A program made the translations under genes and the position numbers. DNA of 64,000 nucleotides from UBA695 sp042691655. GTDB taxonomy: Bacteria; Verrucomicrobiota; Verrucomicrobiia; Chthoniobacterales; Chthoniobacteraceae. Where the stretch lies: assembly GCA_042691655.1 (NCBI GenBank), contig CP170506.1, positions 3,782,001 to 3,846,000 of the forward strand, in the 5' to 3' direction. Positions 1 to 8,205 of the stretch are shown here, piece after piece (within the stretch, counting starts at the first letter, position 1; each line of letters begins with the position of its first letter). The notes under the pieces were generated by a model, which saw only the letters and a program-made list of their open reading frames with translations, did not search any database and was not told where the DNA came from.

Positions 1-1398
1 GGCGGATTGCTGCGCGGTGTCGCCGAGCTGCGCCAGGGCGTCGCTGATCTGCCCGGCGGCGGTGGACTGCATCTGCATCCCTTCGTTGACGGACTCGAAG
101 CGCGGCGTGAGCGTCTGCACCTGCTGGATGATCTGCACGAGCTGCACCGTGACGCCACAGACCTCGTCGTTGCCGCGCCGAACCTCTTCGGCGAATTTGT
201 CCATGCCCATGACCCCGGCGGAGACGGCCGACTGCATTTCCTTGACCATCTGCTCGATGTCGTAGGTGGCGACCGCCGTTTGGTCGGCCAGGCGGCGGAT
301 CTCGGTGGCGACCACAGCGAAGCCCTGCCCGTACTCGCCCGCCTTCTCGGCCTCGATGGCGGCGTTGAGCGAGAGGAGGTTGGTCTGGTCGGCCACTTTG
401 TTGATGGTGGTGACCATGGAGTTGATGTTGGCGGTCTTTTCGTTGAGGATCGCGAGCTTGCCGGAGATGCTGGCCGTGGCTCCCATGATCTGCTTCATGG
501 TCGCCTCCAGCCGCGAGAGCCCGGCCTGGCCACCGCTCGCCAGTTCCGCGGCCTGCTCGGACACCGTGGCGACGTCGCTCATGGTCTTGCCCAGATCCCT
601 CGTGGTGGCGGAAATTTCCTTGGCCGTCGAGCCGATCTCCACCGAGGTGGAGGCGACTTCGTTGGCGCTGGCCTGCTGTTCCTTAAGCGTGGCGGCCATT
701 TCGGTGGCGCTGCTATTGACCTGGATCAAGGACATCATGAGGTTCCTGAGGGTCGTGCCGAGCATCCGGATCACCACCCAGGCGGCCCCAACGCCCAGCA
801 ACAAGCTCAAGGCGCTGCCGCCGAAGACGACCCACTTGGTTTGATTCACCGCATTGGGAATTTCGGCGAGGTTCTTTTTCGCATCGCGGTGGTCGGCTTC
901 CTGCAATTCATTGAGCACGCCAAGATAGGTATTGAGCGCGGGAGTTACCTTCTCCTGGTAATAACCCACAATGTCCTTGTTGTGCCCCTGCTCGTCCAGG
1001 CGCACCATGTCGTTGCGCACCGCAAGATAGGCTTCGCGCTGTTTAATGGCGTTATTGAAGGTTTTCTCTTCATCGGTTCCCGGGGTCACAAGCACCCTCC
1101 GCTGCTCGAAGAAAGAGGTATTATCCTTGGAACTATCGTCCATCTGGGCCTTGAAGCGGGCCTTTTGCGCGGGCTCGGTGGCGTAAAGGTATCCCAGCAC
1201 CTCGTTATCATTTTCGAGGGTGTGCAAGATCATCTGGCCCGTGATGTACAAGCTGGGAACATGGTCCCGCTCCACTTCCAACGCCTGATTCTGGATCGTC
1301 CCCAGCCGGAAAAAGGTGAAAAGGCAGATGATCGCCGAGACCAGGATTACGAATGCAAACCCGAAACTTACGACTTTTTGGGCTGTCCAGTGTTTCAT
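1..1398 (-). CDS. Methyl-accepting chemotaxis protein, 3' end cut by window edge
   Basis: Reading the minus strand from the ATG at 1398 gives an uninterrupted frame that runs off the left edge, so the C-terminus is missing. An N-terminal membrane helix (about residues 7-27) is followed by a 160-residue, probably periplasmic, helical sensor region, a second membrane helix (about 188-212) and a long coiled-coil signalling domain. The conserved hairpin is present: NLLSLNAAIEAEKAGEYG followed by GFAVVATEIRRLADQTA. This is the tip that contacts CheA and CheW. The EAEKAGEYG version, instead of the common EAARAGE, recalls the WspA-like class of receptors; that subclass call is from memory and less certain. 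The ligand is unknown. The long open frame on the opposite strand here is a shadow. Confidence 0.93.
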   Translation of the reverse strand, partial: MKHWTAQKVVSFGFAFVILVSAIICLFTFFRLGTIQNQALEVERDHVPSLYITGQMILHTLENDNEVLGYLYATEPAQKARFKAQMDDSSKDNTSFFEQRRVLVTPGTDEEKTFNNAIKQREAYLAVRNDMVRLDEQGHNKDIVGYYQEKVTPALNTYLGVLNELQEADHRDAKKNLAEIPNAVNQTKWVVFGGSALSLLLGVGAAWVVIRMLGTTLRNLMMSLIQVNSSATEMAATLKEQQASANEVASTSVEIGSTAKEISATTRDLGKTMSDVATVSEQAAELASGGQAGLSRLEATMKQIMGATASISGKLAILNEKTANINSMVTTINKVADQTNLLSLNAAIEAEKAGEYGQGFAVVATEIRRLADQTAVATYDIEQMVKEMQSAVSAGVMGMDKFAEEVRRGNDEVCGVTVQLVQIIQQVQTLTPRFESVNEGMQMQSTAAGQISDALAQLGDTAQQSA

Positions 1399-1578
1399 AG
1401 ATGGAAATGAGCAGGTGACAACACCGAGGCCGTCAGAATGGGGGCTCCGGGGTGCGCTGATCCTTAGGCGAGGTCTCCGCGGATGTCACGCGCTGATTTT
1501 CAGCCTACGCATAAATACGCCCTCTGCCCGCCCGGCTGACTGAGGGCCAGCGAGTTACAAATATCCCGGTCTCTGCGC

Positions 1579-1601
1579 AAAAAAAGGGGGACGGCTCCCC
1601 C
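1579..1601 (-). terminator. Intrinsic terminator of the microcompartment operon
   Basis: On the minus strand, GGGGGA, loop GCCG and TCCCCC form a 6-bp stem directly followed by seven T residues. It lies about 40 bases after the stop codon of the dehydrogenase at 1640, the last gene of the operon, and before the chemoreceptor start at 1398. It probably separates the two transcription units. Confidence 0.75.
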
Positions 1602-1639
1602 ATCGGAACCATCCCCCCACAAACTCGTTGCGAAAAGCG

Positions 1640-2563
1640 TTAGTGGATTTTCGCCCGGGTATCCTTGAGAGCCTTTGCGGAGGATTGCAGGCCTTGCAAT
1701 TCCTTCGGCCAGAGGTCGACTTCGACGTGGCTGACCACGCCGCCACGGCCCAGGACCGTCGGCACGCTCAGGCAGACGTCGCGGATGCCGTAGGCTCCGT
1801 TGACCTTGCTCGATACCGGGAGAATCCGGCGACCATCAAGGGCGATGGTGTCGATGACTTCGCGAATGGCCACGCCGACGGCGTAGCCCGCGCCACCCTT
1901 GCGGGAAATCACTTCTGAGCCGCTCTTCTGAGTGCGCTCGAAAATCTTGGTGGCAAACTGCGGGGTGACGCCCGGGAATTTCAGCAGCGGCAGGCCGTCC
2001 ACCGTGGCCGAGGACCAGATGGGCACCATGGAGTCGCCGTGTTCGCCGAGGATCATCGCGCGCACTTGGGACGGGGCCAGCTTGAGCTCCGCCGCAATGA
2101 GCGAGCAGAACCGCGAGGTATCGAGCGCGGTGCCGAGGCCGATGACCTGGCTGACCGGCAGCCCGAGCTGCTCAACGGCGAGTTCGGTAAGAATATCGAC
2201 CGGGTTGGAGACCACCAGCGCGATGGCGCTCTGCTTGAGGCCGCCCTGCTTGACGCTGGCGAGGATCGAGTTAAAGAGCGAGACGTTCCGGTTGATCAGG
2301 TCGAGCCGGGATTCATCGGGCTTACGGCGCAGACCGGCGGTGATGCAGATCAAGTCTGCGTTAGCGCAGTCGGCATAAGTGCCCGCGTAGATGTCCTGGT
2401 CGGCGCTAAAGGCCGCGCCATGGAGGAGGTCGAGGGCCTCGCCTTCCGCCGCCGCCTGGTTGGCGTCGAGCATGACGATTTCCTTAACCACACCCGATTG
2501 TTGAAGGGCAAACGCCGCGCAGGAACCGACGCGTCCACCACCACCGATAATCACGACTTTCAT
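1640..2563 (-). CDS. NAD-dependent lactate/malate-type dehydrogenase of the microcompartment operon
   Basis: A 307-residue 2-hydroxyacid dehydrogenase of the LDH/MDH superfamily. The N-terminal Rossmann glycine motif is GGGGRVGS (7-14). The catalytic pair is Asp148/Arg151 in LDTSR and His175 in GEHGDS. The substrate-specificity position, Gln in typical L-lactate dehydrogenases (AG-x-x-Q-KP), is Arg80 here (AGLRRKP), which in this family favours malate-like dicarboxylates. It is the last gene of the operon, seven bases after the aldolase. PVM microcompartment loci commonly carry such a gene, proposed to recycle NAD+/NADH for the aldehyde dehydrogenase. Whether the substrate is lactate, lactaldehyde or malate cannot be settled from sequence. 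Confidence 0.88.
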   Translation of the reverse strand: MKVVIIGGGGRVGSCAAFALQQSGVVKEIVMLDANQAAAEGEALDLLHGAAFSADQDIYAGTYADCANADLICITAGLRRKPDESRLDLINRNVSLFNSILASVKQGGLKQSAIALVVSNPVDILTELAVEQLGLPVSQVIGLGTALDTSRFCSLIAAELKLAPSQVRAMILGEHGDSMVPIWSSATVDGLPLLKFPGVTPQFATKIFERTQKSGSEVISRKGGAGYAVGVAIREVIDTIALDGRRILPVSSKVNGAYGIRDVCLSVPTVLGRGGVVSHVEVDLWPKELQGLQSSAKALKDTRAKIH

Positions 2564-2570
2564 GGGAGGT

Positions 2571-3653
2571 TTATTTGGAGAGGGATTTGACGATTTCTTC
2601 GGTCACTTTCTGGATGAGCGCCTCGAGCTCGGCCGGGGCCGGTTGCTCGTTGGACTGCTTGTTCCACGGATTGACGGGCGAGGAGCAGCCGTGCTGGCCG
2701 CAAACTTCCGCCCACGGGTCGATCTCGGCGAGTTCCGCTGGCTTGAGGTCGTAGCGGTCGTCGGGCAGGCCGATGCCTTTCTTCATCTTGAGCAGTTCGC
2801 TCATTCCCTCGCCGGGAATGGCAGCGCCGCCGGGCAGGGACTGGGCGAGGATGATCGTCCGGCAGTAGGCGTCGGTGATCTCCATCTTAAAGTAAGCGTC
2901 CTCGACGCTCTTGCCCCAGGTGATGACCCCGTGGTTACCCATGATGATGGACTGGTGCTGCGGGGCGCGCTGGAAAATGACGTCGGCCATTTCCGGGCTG
3001 CCGGGGGTCATGTACGGCGCGTAAGCGATGGTGCCGACGAAGACTTCCAGCTCGGGGATGAGGCGCGGGGGAGGCGTAAGGCCCTTGATGGCGAAGGCCC
3101 CCGCATTGCACGGGTGGGCGTGGCAGACGGACTTGGCGTCGGGCGTGGCCTTGTAGATGGCCGCGTGGCTCATGAATTCGCTGGTGCGCTTCCACGTTCC
3201 GGCGAGTTGCTTGCCGTTGCCGTCGACCATGCAGAGCATGTCGGGGGTCATGAAGCCTTTGCTGACACCGGTGGGCGTGCAGATGTAGCGATCCGCGCCG
3301 AGGCGGGCGGAGATGTTGCCGCCGTTGCCGTCGCAGTATTCGCGCATCCAGATGCGGCGGCCCATTTCGCAGATTTCCTTGCGGATTTTATCGGCTTCGG
3401 GCGAGCTCCAAAGTTTGTCGTCGTCGGTGGTGCCAGCGGCGGCGACCGGGGCGGGCGCGGAGGCGGTGGAAGCGGCGGCTGGGGCGGCGCCCACGGCGGG
3501 AGCGGCTGCACCTTCGTCAAAAACAAGCTTAACGCTGGCTTCGGTGAACACGTCTTTCGCGCCCGGCGTCATCCGGATGTCGCGGTTAAACCGGAATTCT
3601 TTGGCCCCGGTGGCAACGAACGCCTGAGCTTCTTTTTGGGCGAATAGTTTCAT
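2571..3653 (-). CDS. Class II aldolase (L-fuculose-phosphate type) with added N- and C-terminal segments
   Basis: The aldolase domain (about residues 82-325) has the zinc ligands His178 and His180 in CHAHP and His241 in GNHG, with Glu159 as the likely catalytic acid. The family cleaves L-fuculose- or L-rhamnulose-1-phosphate to dihydroxyacetone phosphate and L-lactaldehyde. At 360 residues it is much longer than the classical enzyme of about 215. It has a 47-residue N-terminal segment, an Ala/Pro-rich linker (48-74) and a C-terminal amphipathic helix starting PAELEALIQKV. Such end helices act as encapsulation peptides in other compartment enzymes, so lumenal targeting is inferred. Its start overlaps the upstream BMC-P stop by four bases (ATGA), implying coupled translation. 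Confidence 0.9.
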   Translation of the reverse strand: MKLFAQKEAQAFVATGAKEFRFNRDIRMTPGAKDVFTEASVKLVFDEGAAAPAVGAAPAAASTASAPAPVAAAGTTDDDKLWSSPEADKIRKEICEMGRRIWMREYCDGNGGNISARLGADRYICTPTGVSKGFMTPDMLCMVDGNGKQLAGTWKRTSEFMSHAAIYKATPDAKSVCHAHPCNAGAFAIKGLTPPPRLIPELEVFVGTIAYAPYMTPGSPEMADVIFQRAPQHQSIIMGNHGVITWGKSVEDAYFKMEITDAYCRTIILAQSLPGGAAIPGEGMSELLKMKKGIGLPDDRYDLKPAELAEIDPWAEVCGQHGCSSPVNPWNKQSNEQPAPAELEALIQKVTEEIVKSLSK

Positions 3654-3934
3654 GGATTTTCAGTGTAGGAGATTTGGTCGATCAGCGCGGCGCAGTACGC
3701 ATCGATGGGAGTGGGTTTGGAAAAGGGGCAGGTGGCTTCGGCGCCTTCGCTGATGGCAATTTGCATCCCGACGCCCGCGCCGAGCTGATCAAAGACCACG
3801 ATGGAGGGATCAAACGAATCCTTGCCCTCGAAGGTGGCCTGGGTCCAAGGCAGCGTGAGGAGCAGGCGCTCGCCCACGTACTTCGGGTTTTTGACAGAGA
3901 GGGTGACGCGGCCAACGACGGTTCCCATTCTCAT
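3650..3934 (-). CDS. BMC-P pentameric shell protein (EutN/CcmL family)
   Basis: A 94-residue protein of the EutN/CcmL fold. It starts with MGTVVGRVTLSVKNP and has the family core FDQLGAGVGMQI followed by a small loop and a C-terminal strand. Five copies form the vertex cap of a microcompartment shell. It is translationally coupled on both sides: its start lies in a four-base overlap with the neighbouring BMC-P gene and its stop overlaps the aldolase start. It is one of three diverged BMC-P paralogues in this operon, which is characteristic of the PVM compartment type. Confidence 0.93.
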   Translation of the reverse strand: MRMGTVVGRVTLSVKNPKYVGERLLLTLPWTQATFEGKDSFDPSIVVFDQLGAGVGMQIAISEGAEATCPFSKPTPIDAYCAALIDQISYTENP

Positions 3935-4200
3935 GGCTGGGCCTCCTTTGCGTCGGGGACGGGATCGAGAATGGCGCAGACGGACCAGCGCGCGGGGCTG
4001 GAGAGGTCGTGCAGAAGGGTGCGAGCTTCGCTGCCGTCGCTGGTCATGAGCACCCGAGCCCCAAGGCCCGCGCCGAGCGGATCGACGACGATCTGCGGCG
4101 CGCCGCCCCCCTCCGGAACCGCAATCAAGAGCGTCTGGCCCGTGAAGCTCGGATGCTTCACGGTCGCCGTGGCGTTCCCGTGGATAATGGCGGTTTTCAT
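3931..4200 (-). CDS. BMC-P pentameric shell protein (EutN/CcmL family)
   Basis: An 89-residue EutN/CcmL protein. The diagnostic core is VVDPLGAGLGARVLM, preceded by strands typical of the pentamer (KTAIIHGNATATVKHPSF). It is expected to cap shell vertices. The frame overlaps the next BMC-P gene by ATGA. It starts 33 bases after the aldehyde dehydrogenase stop. It is clearly diverged from the other two BMC-P proteins, so the three probably occupy different vertices or have different pore or linker properties; that division of labour is inference. Confidence 0.92.
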   Translation of the reverse strand: MKTAIIHGNATATVKHPSFTGQTLLIAVPEGGGAPQIVVDPLGAGLGARVLMTSDGSEARTLLHDLSSPARWSVCAILDPVPDAKEAQP

Positions 4201-4233
4201 TTTGGAGAGAGGAGGGCTTGCGAGTGCTTTTTG

Positions 4234-5670
4234 TTAGAACATATTGAGGCTGTTGACCATCACGCAGCGCCGCGAACGGGTGAATGTCATCGGGGTGGTG
4301 ATGCCCTCGCCGGTCGGCGTGGCGATGGAGAAGCTCAGGAAGCCTTCGCCGCCCAGGCCGAGGCCGCAGGTGGACGGGCCGTTTTTGACGAAGAGGGTCG
4401 TGTTGACCTCCTGCGCCATTTTGGTGAGGTTGGCGATGTCCTTGGAGTGCATGATCGCTGTGTGGCGATAGTTGTGCTCGGTGCGGATGGCGGCATCGAT
4501 GCCTTGGTCCACGTTGGAGACGCGAACGATGGGCAAAAACGGCATCATCTGCTCTTCCTGGACGAAGAGGTGGGCTTCGTCGGTTTCGCCAAAGAGGAGC
4601 TGCGTGCAGGCGGGCACTTCAAGGCCGATGGCCTTGGCGAGCACTGCCGCGTCTTTGCCGATGAAATCCTTGTTAACGACCTGGTGCGAACAGCCGCCCG
4701 CCTTGGCGGGGATGGTGGTGAACGCGACTTGGGTCAGGGCTTCGATCTGCGCGGGCTTGAGCTGCCAGGCTCCGGCTTTGCGCAGGGCTTCGATAAATTT
4801 GTCGGCAACGGACTCGACGACGAACACCTGTTTCTCGCCGCAGCAGAGGAGGTTGTTGTCGAAGGCCGCGCCTGCGATGATCGACTTGGCGGCGTTGTTA
4901 AGGTCGGCCGTTTCGTCAACGACCACCGGCGGATTGCCGGGACCGGCGCAGATGGCGCGCTTGCCGCTGGCCATGGCCGCCCGGACGACTGCCGGGCCGC
5001 CAGTGACGCACAGGAGCCGCACCAGCGGATGCTTGGTCATGAGGTCGAAGCTTTCCAGCGTCGGCTTGATGACGGTGGTGAGCAGATCGGAGATGCCGAT
5101 GGCCTTGAAGATGGCTTCGTTATAAGCGCGGATGGCAATAGCGGCGCACTTGGCGGCGTTCGGGTGGGTGTTGTAGACCACGGCGTTACCCGCGGCGATC
5201 ATGTTGATCGCGTTGCCCGTTAGCGTCGGTACGCTGTGGGTGGAGGGGGTGATGGCCCCGATGACGCCCCACGGCGCGCAGTCGATGATGGTCAGGCCAT
5301 CGCCGCCGCTGTAGGCTTGGTGCTCCAGGAATTCAACGCCGGGAACCAGCGAACCGCAGCATTGCAGCTTGGCAATCTTGTGTTCGAGCCGACCGATCTT
5401 CGTTTCGTTGAACTCGATCGTGCCCCATTCCTCGGCTTTTTCAACGCAGAGGCGGCGGATTTCGTCGATGGCTTTTTTCCGCCCGGCGACGCTCAATTTG
5501 TGAAGCTGCAGGTAGGAACGCTGCGCGGCTTCGATGGCGTCCTCCATGTTTTCGTAGACGCCATATTGCGTGGCAGCGGGTGCGCTCACCTTGGGAGCTG
5601 TTCCGTTCTGCGTCTGCAGACGGAGGAGCACTTCGCTCACCAGTTTCGAAACGAGTTGTTCGTCAATCAT
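4234..5670 (-). CDS. CoA-acylating aldehyde dehydrogenase (EutE/PduP-like)
   Basis: A 478-residue aldehyde dehydrogenase that would oxidise lactaldehyde (or propionaldehyde) with NAD+ and CoA to the acyl-CoA inside the compartment. The catalytic cysteine is Cys276 in NNLLCCGEK, matching the Cys of the NNLPC motif in EutE/PduP; a second Cys follows directly. The N-terminus MIDEQLVSKLVSEVLLRLQ is an amphipathic helix followed by an Ala/Pro-rich linker (about 24-35), a typical encapsulation peptide. The family reaction is known; the lactaldehyde substrate is inferred from the aldolase in the same operon. Confidence 0.93.
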   Translation of the reverse strand: MIDEQLVSKLVSEVLLRLQTQNGTAPKVSAPAATQYGVYENMEDAIEAAQRSYLQLHKLSVAGRKKAIDEIRRLCVEKAEEWGTIEFNETKIGRLEHKIAKLQCCGSLVPGVEFLEHQAYSGGDGLTIIDCAPWGVIGAITPSTHSVPTLTGNAINMIAAGNAVVYNTHPNAAKCAAIAIRAYNEAIFKAIGISDLLTTVIKPTLESFDLMTKHPLVRLLCVTGGPAVVRAAMASGKRAICAGPGNPPVVVDETADLNNAAKSIIAGAAFDNNLLCCGEKQVFVVESVADKFIEALRKAGAWQLKPAQIEALTQVAFTTIPAKAGGCSHQVVNKDFIGKDAAVLAKAIGLEVPACTQLLFGETDEAHLFVQEEQMMPFLPIVRVSNVDQGIDAAIRTEHNYRHTAIMHSKDIANLTKMAQEVNTTLFVKNGPSTCGLGLGGEGFLSFSIATPTGEGITTPMTFTRSRRCVMVNSLNMF

Positions 5671-5720
5671 TGTCTAAAATAGGGAGAAAAAAGCGGCGGC
5701 TTGGGGAAGCAAGCCCCGCC

Positions 5721-6029
5721 TTATTGGGCTCGATAGAGGATATTTTTGCCAAGATCGACGGTATCGACGATCCCGACCACCACCGCGTCCACGGGAGAAT
5801 TCTTGTCATCGGCAGCCAGACGGGCTGAGCTGCCCTGGACGACAAGCACGACCTCACCCTCGCCCGCGCCGAGCGTGTCCACGGCCACGAGCGTGCTCGT
5901 GCCCGGACGGAATTCCCGGGCCGCCGGAGAATCGACCACGAGGGGCCGGACGACGAGGAATTTGCTCCCCGTCATCTTTTCATTCTTCTTGGTGGCAACC
6001 AGGCTGCCTTCTACGCGGGCTAGGATCAT
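5721..6029 (-). CDS. BMC-P pentameric shell protein (EutN/CcmL family), third paralogue
   Basis: A 102-residue EutN/CcmL protein beginning MILARVEGSLVATKKNEKM, with the core VAVDTLGAGEGEVVLVVQG and a C-terminal strand VVVGIVDTVDLG. It is the closest of the three paralogues here to canonical CcmL/EutN. It lies directly after a BMC-H gene (no intergenic gap) and before the aldehyde dehydrogenase. It is predicted to cap the icosahedral vertices of the shell. Confidence 0.94.
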   Translation of the reverse strand: MILARVEGSLVATKKNEKMTGSKFLVVRPLVVDSPAAREFRPGTSTLVAVDTLGAGEGEVVLVVQGSSARLAADDKNSPVDAVVVGIVDTVDLGKNILYRAQ

Positions 6030-6311
6030 TTATTTGGCCTTGGGAAGGATCGCCACGAGGTCGCTGTGAGGACGGGCGATGACGTTGGCGCTGACGATTT
6101 CGCCGAGGGACTGGGCGGCGGCTTTGCCGGATTCAACGGCGGCCTTGACGGCTGCGACGTCGCCGGTGACGGCCACGGTTACGAGGGCGTTGCCGACCTG
6201 GACCATGGGGCCGACGAGTTCAACGTTGGCGGATTTGAGCATCGCGTCCGTCGCTTCGACGAGGGCGGTCAATCCGCGGGTTTCAATCATTCCGACTGCT
6301 TGTTGTGCCAT
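6030..6311 (-). CDS. BMC-H hexameric shell protein
   Basis: A single BMC domain of 93 residues starting MAQQAVGMIETRG, with the family features VEATDAMLKSANVEL and GDVAAVKAAVESG. Hexamers tile the shell facets. The frame stays open upstream to 6491, but those extra residues are Pro/Ser/Lys-rich and lie antisense-free inside the acetate kinase gene, while the BMC domain begins exactly at the ATG at 6311, so that start is chosen. It lies between the acetate kinase and a BMC-P gene. Confidence 0.94.
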   Translation of the reverse strand: MAQQAVGMIETRGLTALVEATDAMLKSANVELVGPMVQVGNALVTVAVTGDVAAVKAAVESGKAAAQSLGEIVSANVIARPHSDLVAILPKAK

Positions 6312-6345
6312 AATACTGGGTAATGTAGGTTGAGCGTTTTGAGCG

Positions 6346-7533
6346 TTAAGCTTGGGTTTTGGAGAGTTTTTGCCAGGCGTTGCGGGCGATGATGATTTCT
6401 TCATTGGTGGGGATGACCCGCACTTCGATCTTCGAGCCGGGCGTGGAGATGACGGATTCTTTGCCGTGGAACGTGGCGCGGTTCGCCTCAAGGTCGAGTT
6501 CCAGGCCGCAGAAGCTCAGGTCCGCGCAGATTTTCTCGCGCAGCGGGGTTTCGTTTTCGCCGATGCCCGCGGTGAAGATCAGGCAATCCGCGCCGTTCAT
6601 TTCGACGAGGAAGGAGCCGATATATTTGCGGACGCTGGCGGCGAGGACGTCGAGCGCAATGGCCGCGTTTTCGTTGCCCGCCTTGGCGGCGGCTACGATG
6701 TCGCGGATGTCGCCCGAATCCAGGCCGGAGAGCCCTTTTAAGCCCGATTCCTTGGTGAGAACTTTTTCGACCGCGTCAATGCCGAGGCCGAGGTCGCGGG
6801 CCAGGTAGATCAACGCGAAAACGTCGATGTCGCCGACCCGGTTGTTTTGCGGGAGGCCGCTTTGCGGGGTCATGCCCCAGCTGGAGTTGATGGCCACGCC
6901 GTCGCGAACGCAGGCGATGGAGGAGCTGCCGCCGAGGTGGCAGGAGATAAACCGGCCGACTGAGCCGCGGAGTTCCGCCGCGCGCTGGGTGACGTAGCGG
7001 TGGCTGGCGCCGTGGAAGCCGTAGCGGCGCACGCCGTACTGGGTCTCCCATTCCAGCGGGATGGGGTAGCGACGGTTATGGGCCGGGAGATGGTCGTAGA
7101 AGGCCGTCTCAAAGGTGCCGACGCAGGGGAGCTCCGGGTGGCAGGCGTGGAAGCTCCGCACGGCGGCGATGTAGGGCGGGTTGTGCGCGGGAAGCAGCGT
7201 GTTGACCTCTTCCATGGCGCGCAGCACCGTCTCATCGAGCACCTGGGTGCCCGAGATGCCACGCGCCATCACCGGCTTGAAGCCGACCGCGGCGAGTTGC
7301 CCGAACCCGCCGAGGATTTTTTCCACAAACGCAATGGCCGCCGAATAATCCGGGAACGCTGCCGTACCCTTCAGCTCCGGCTCGCTGCCCAGCCGGTATT
7401 TGAAGGTCGATTCCGCGCTGCCGATGCGGTCCATGCCGCCCACGGCGAGGACGCGCTCGGAGGGCATCTCGATTAAGCGGAACTTAAACGAGGTGCTTCC
7501 GATATTGGCTACGAGAATCTGGTTTGCGCTCAC
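6346..7533 (-). CDS. ackA: Acetate kinase-type acyl kinase
   Basis: A 395-residue ASKHA-fold kinase. The N-terminal phosphate-1 motif reads VANIGSTSFKFRL (usually NxGSSSLKF); later come RYGFHGASHRYV and GGSSSIA, and near the C-terminus FTAGIGEN. It would convert acyl-phosphate plus ADP to the carboxylate plus ATP, completing the substrate-level phosphorylation branch after PduL. Embedded between BMC-H genes, it probably acts on lactyl- or propionyl-phosphate rather than serving general acetate metabolism. That preference is inference from context. Confidence 0.93.
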   Translation of the reverse strand: MSANQILVANIGSTSFKFRLIEMPSERVLAVGGMDRIGSAESTFKYRLGSEPELKGTAAFPDYSAAIAFVEKILGGFGQLAAVGFKPVMARGISGTQVLDETVLRAMEEVNTLLPAHNPPYIAAVRSFHACHPELPCVGTFETAFYDHLPAHNRRYPIPLEWETQYGVRRYGFHGASHRYVTQRAAELRGSVGRFISCHLGGSSSIACVRDGVAINSSWGMTPQSGLPQNNRVGDIDVFALIYLARDLGLGIDAVEKVLTKESGLKGLSGLDSGDIRDIVAAAKAGNENAAIALDVLAASVRKYIGSFLVEMNGADCLIFTAGIGENETPLREKICADLSFCGLELDLEANRATFHGKESVISTPGSKIEVRVIPTNEEIIIARNAWQKLSKTQA

Positions 7534-7568
7534 GGGGATATTAAGAAGGTTCGGCGGTAGGTGGTAAA

Positions 7569-7871
7569 CTATTTGCCAGCGGGGGCAGCTTTCCCGGCGA
7601 TGAATTTGCCGAGCTTGTAGAGGTCGTCGTGCGGACGAGGGATCACGTGAACGGCGATCACTTCGCCGAGCGAGGCAGCCGCGAGGGCTCCGGCTTCGAC
7701 GGCGGCCTTGACGGCGGCGACGTCTCCACGGAAGAAGACGCTGACGTGGCCCGAGCCGACTTTTTCCCAGCCGACGAGTTCAACATTGGCGGCCTTGAGT
7801 GCGGCGTCAGTTGCTTCGAACTGCGCGACGAGGCCTTTGGTTTCGATGGTTCCGAGTGCTTGTCCAGCCAT
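7569..7871 (-). CDS. BMC-H hexameric shell protein
   Basis: A 100-residue BMC-domain protein starting MAGQALGTIETKGLV, with FEATDAALKAANVELVG and GDVAAVKAAVEAG. After the domain it carries a short basic tail (LGKFIAGKAAPAGK) that the other two BMC-H proteins lack, which could line a different pore or bind cargo. It is one of three BMC-H paralogues; no tandem-domain BMC-T gene is present, matching the PVM compartment type. Confidence 0.94.
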   Translation of the reverse strand: MAGQALGTIETKGLVAQFEATDAALKAANVELVGWEKVGSGHVSVFFRGDVAAVKAAVEAGALAAASLGEVIAVHVIPRPHDDLYKLGKFIAGKAAPAGK

Positions 7872-7903
7872 AGTAAAATGAAGAGTTAAAAAAACGTTTC
7901 GGT

Positions 7904-8173
7904 TTAGGCGGTGAAGAACCCGAGGAGCTCGGGGGCGGGGCGCGCGATGACGTGGGCGGCCACTAGGGTGCCCGCGCGGGTGGCGGCTTGTTTTCCGGCG
8001 TCCACGGCGGCTTTGACGCTGCCGACATCACCCTTCACGATCGTGGTGATGAGACCGCCGCCGATCTGGATGGATTTGACGAGTTCGACGTTCGCCGCTT
8101 TGACCATGGCGTCACTGGCTTCCACCAGGCCCACGTAGCCGCGAGTTTCAATTAGTCCGATTGCTTCGCTCAT
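7904..8173 (-). CDS. BMC-H hexameric shell protein
   Basis: An 89-residue BMC-domain protein, MSEAIGLIETRGYVGLVEA, with KAANVELVKSIQIGGGLITT and GDVGSVKAAVDAG. It is the first shell gene of the operon, 32 bases after pduL. The short, tail-less domain and conserved hexamer-interface residues suggest a main facet-building protein. Confidence 0.95.
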   Translation of the reverse strand: MSEAIGLIETRGYVGLVEASDAMVKAANVELVKSIQIGGGLITTIVKGDVGSVKAAVDAGKQAATRAGTLVAAHVIARPAPELLGFFTA

Positions 8174-8205
8174 GTTGTTATTGCGTTTGGGTTGGAGTTA
8201 AAAAA

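Noticed and set aside
7..1410. Long open frame on plus (467 codons) opposite the chemoreceptor
   Set aside because: It is Gly/His/Leu-rich with no family pattern, while the minus strand gives an unmistakable chemoreceptor signalling domain.
6312..6491. N-terminal extension of the BMC-H protein
   Set aside because: The extra 60 residues are Pro/Ser/Lys-rich and lie inside the acetate kinase gene in another frame; the BMC domain starts at 6311.
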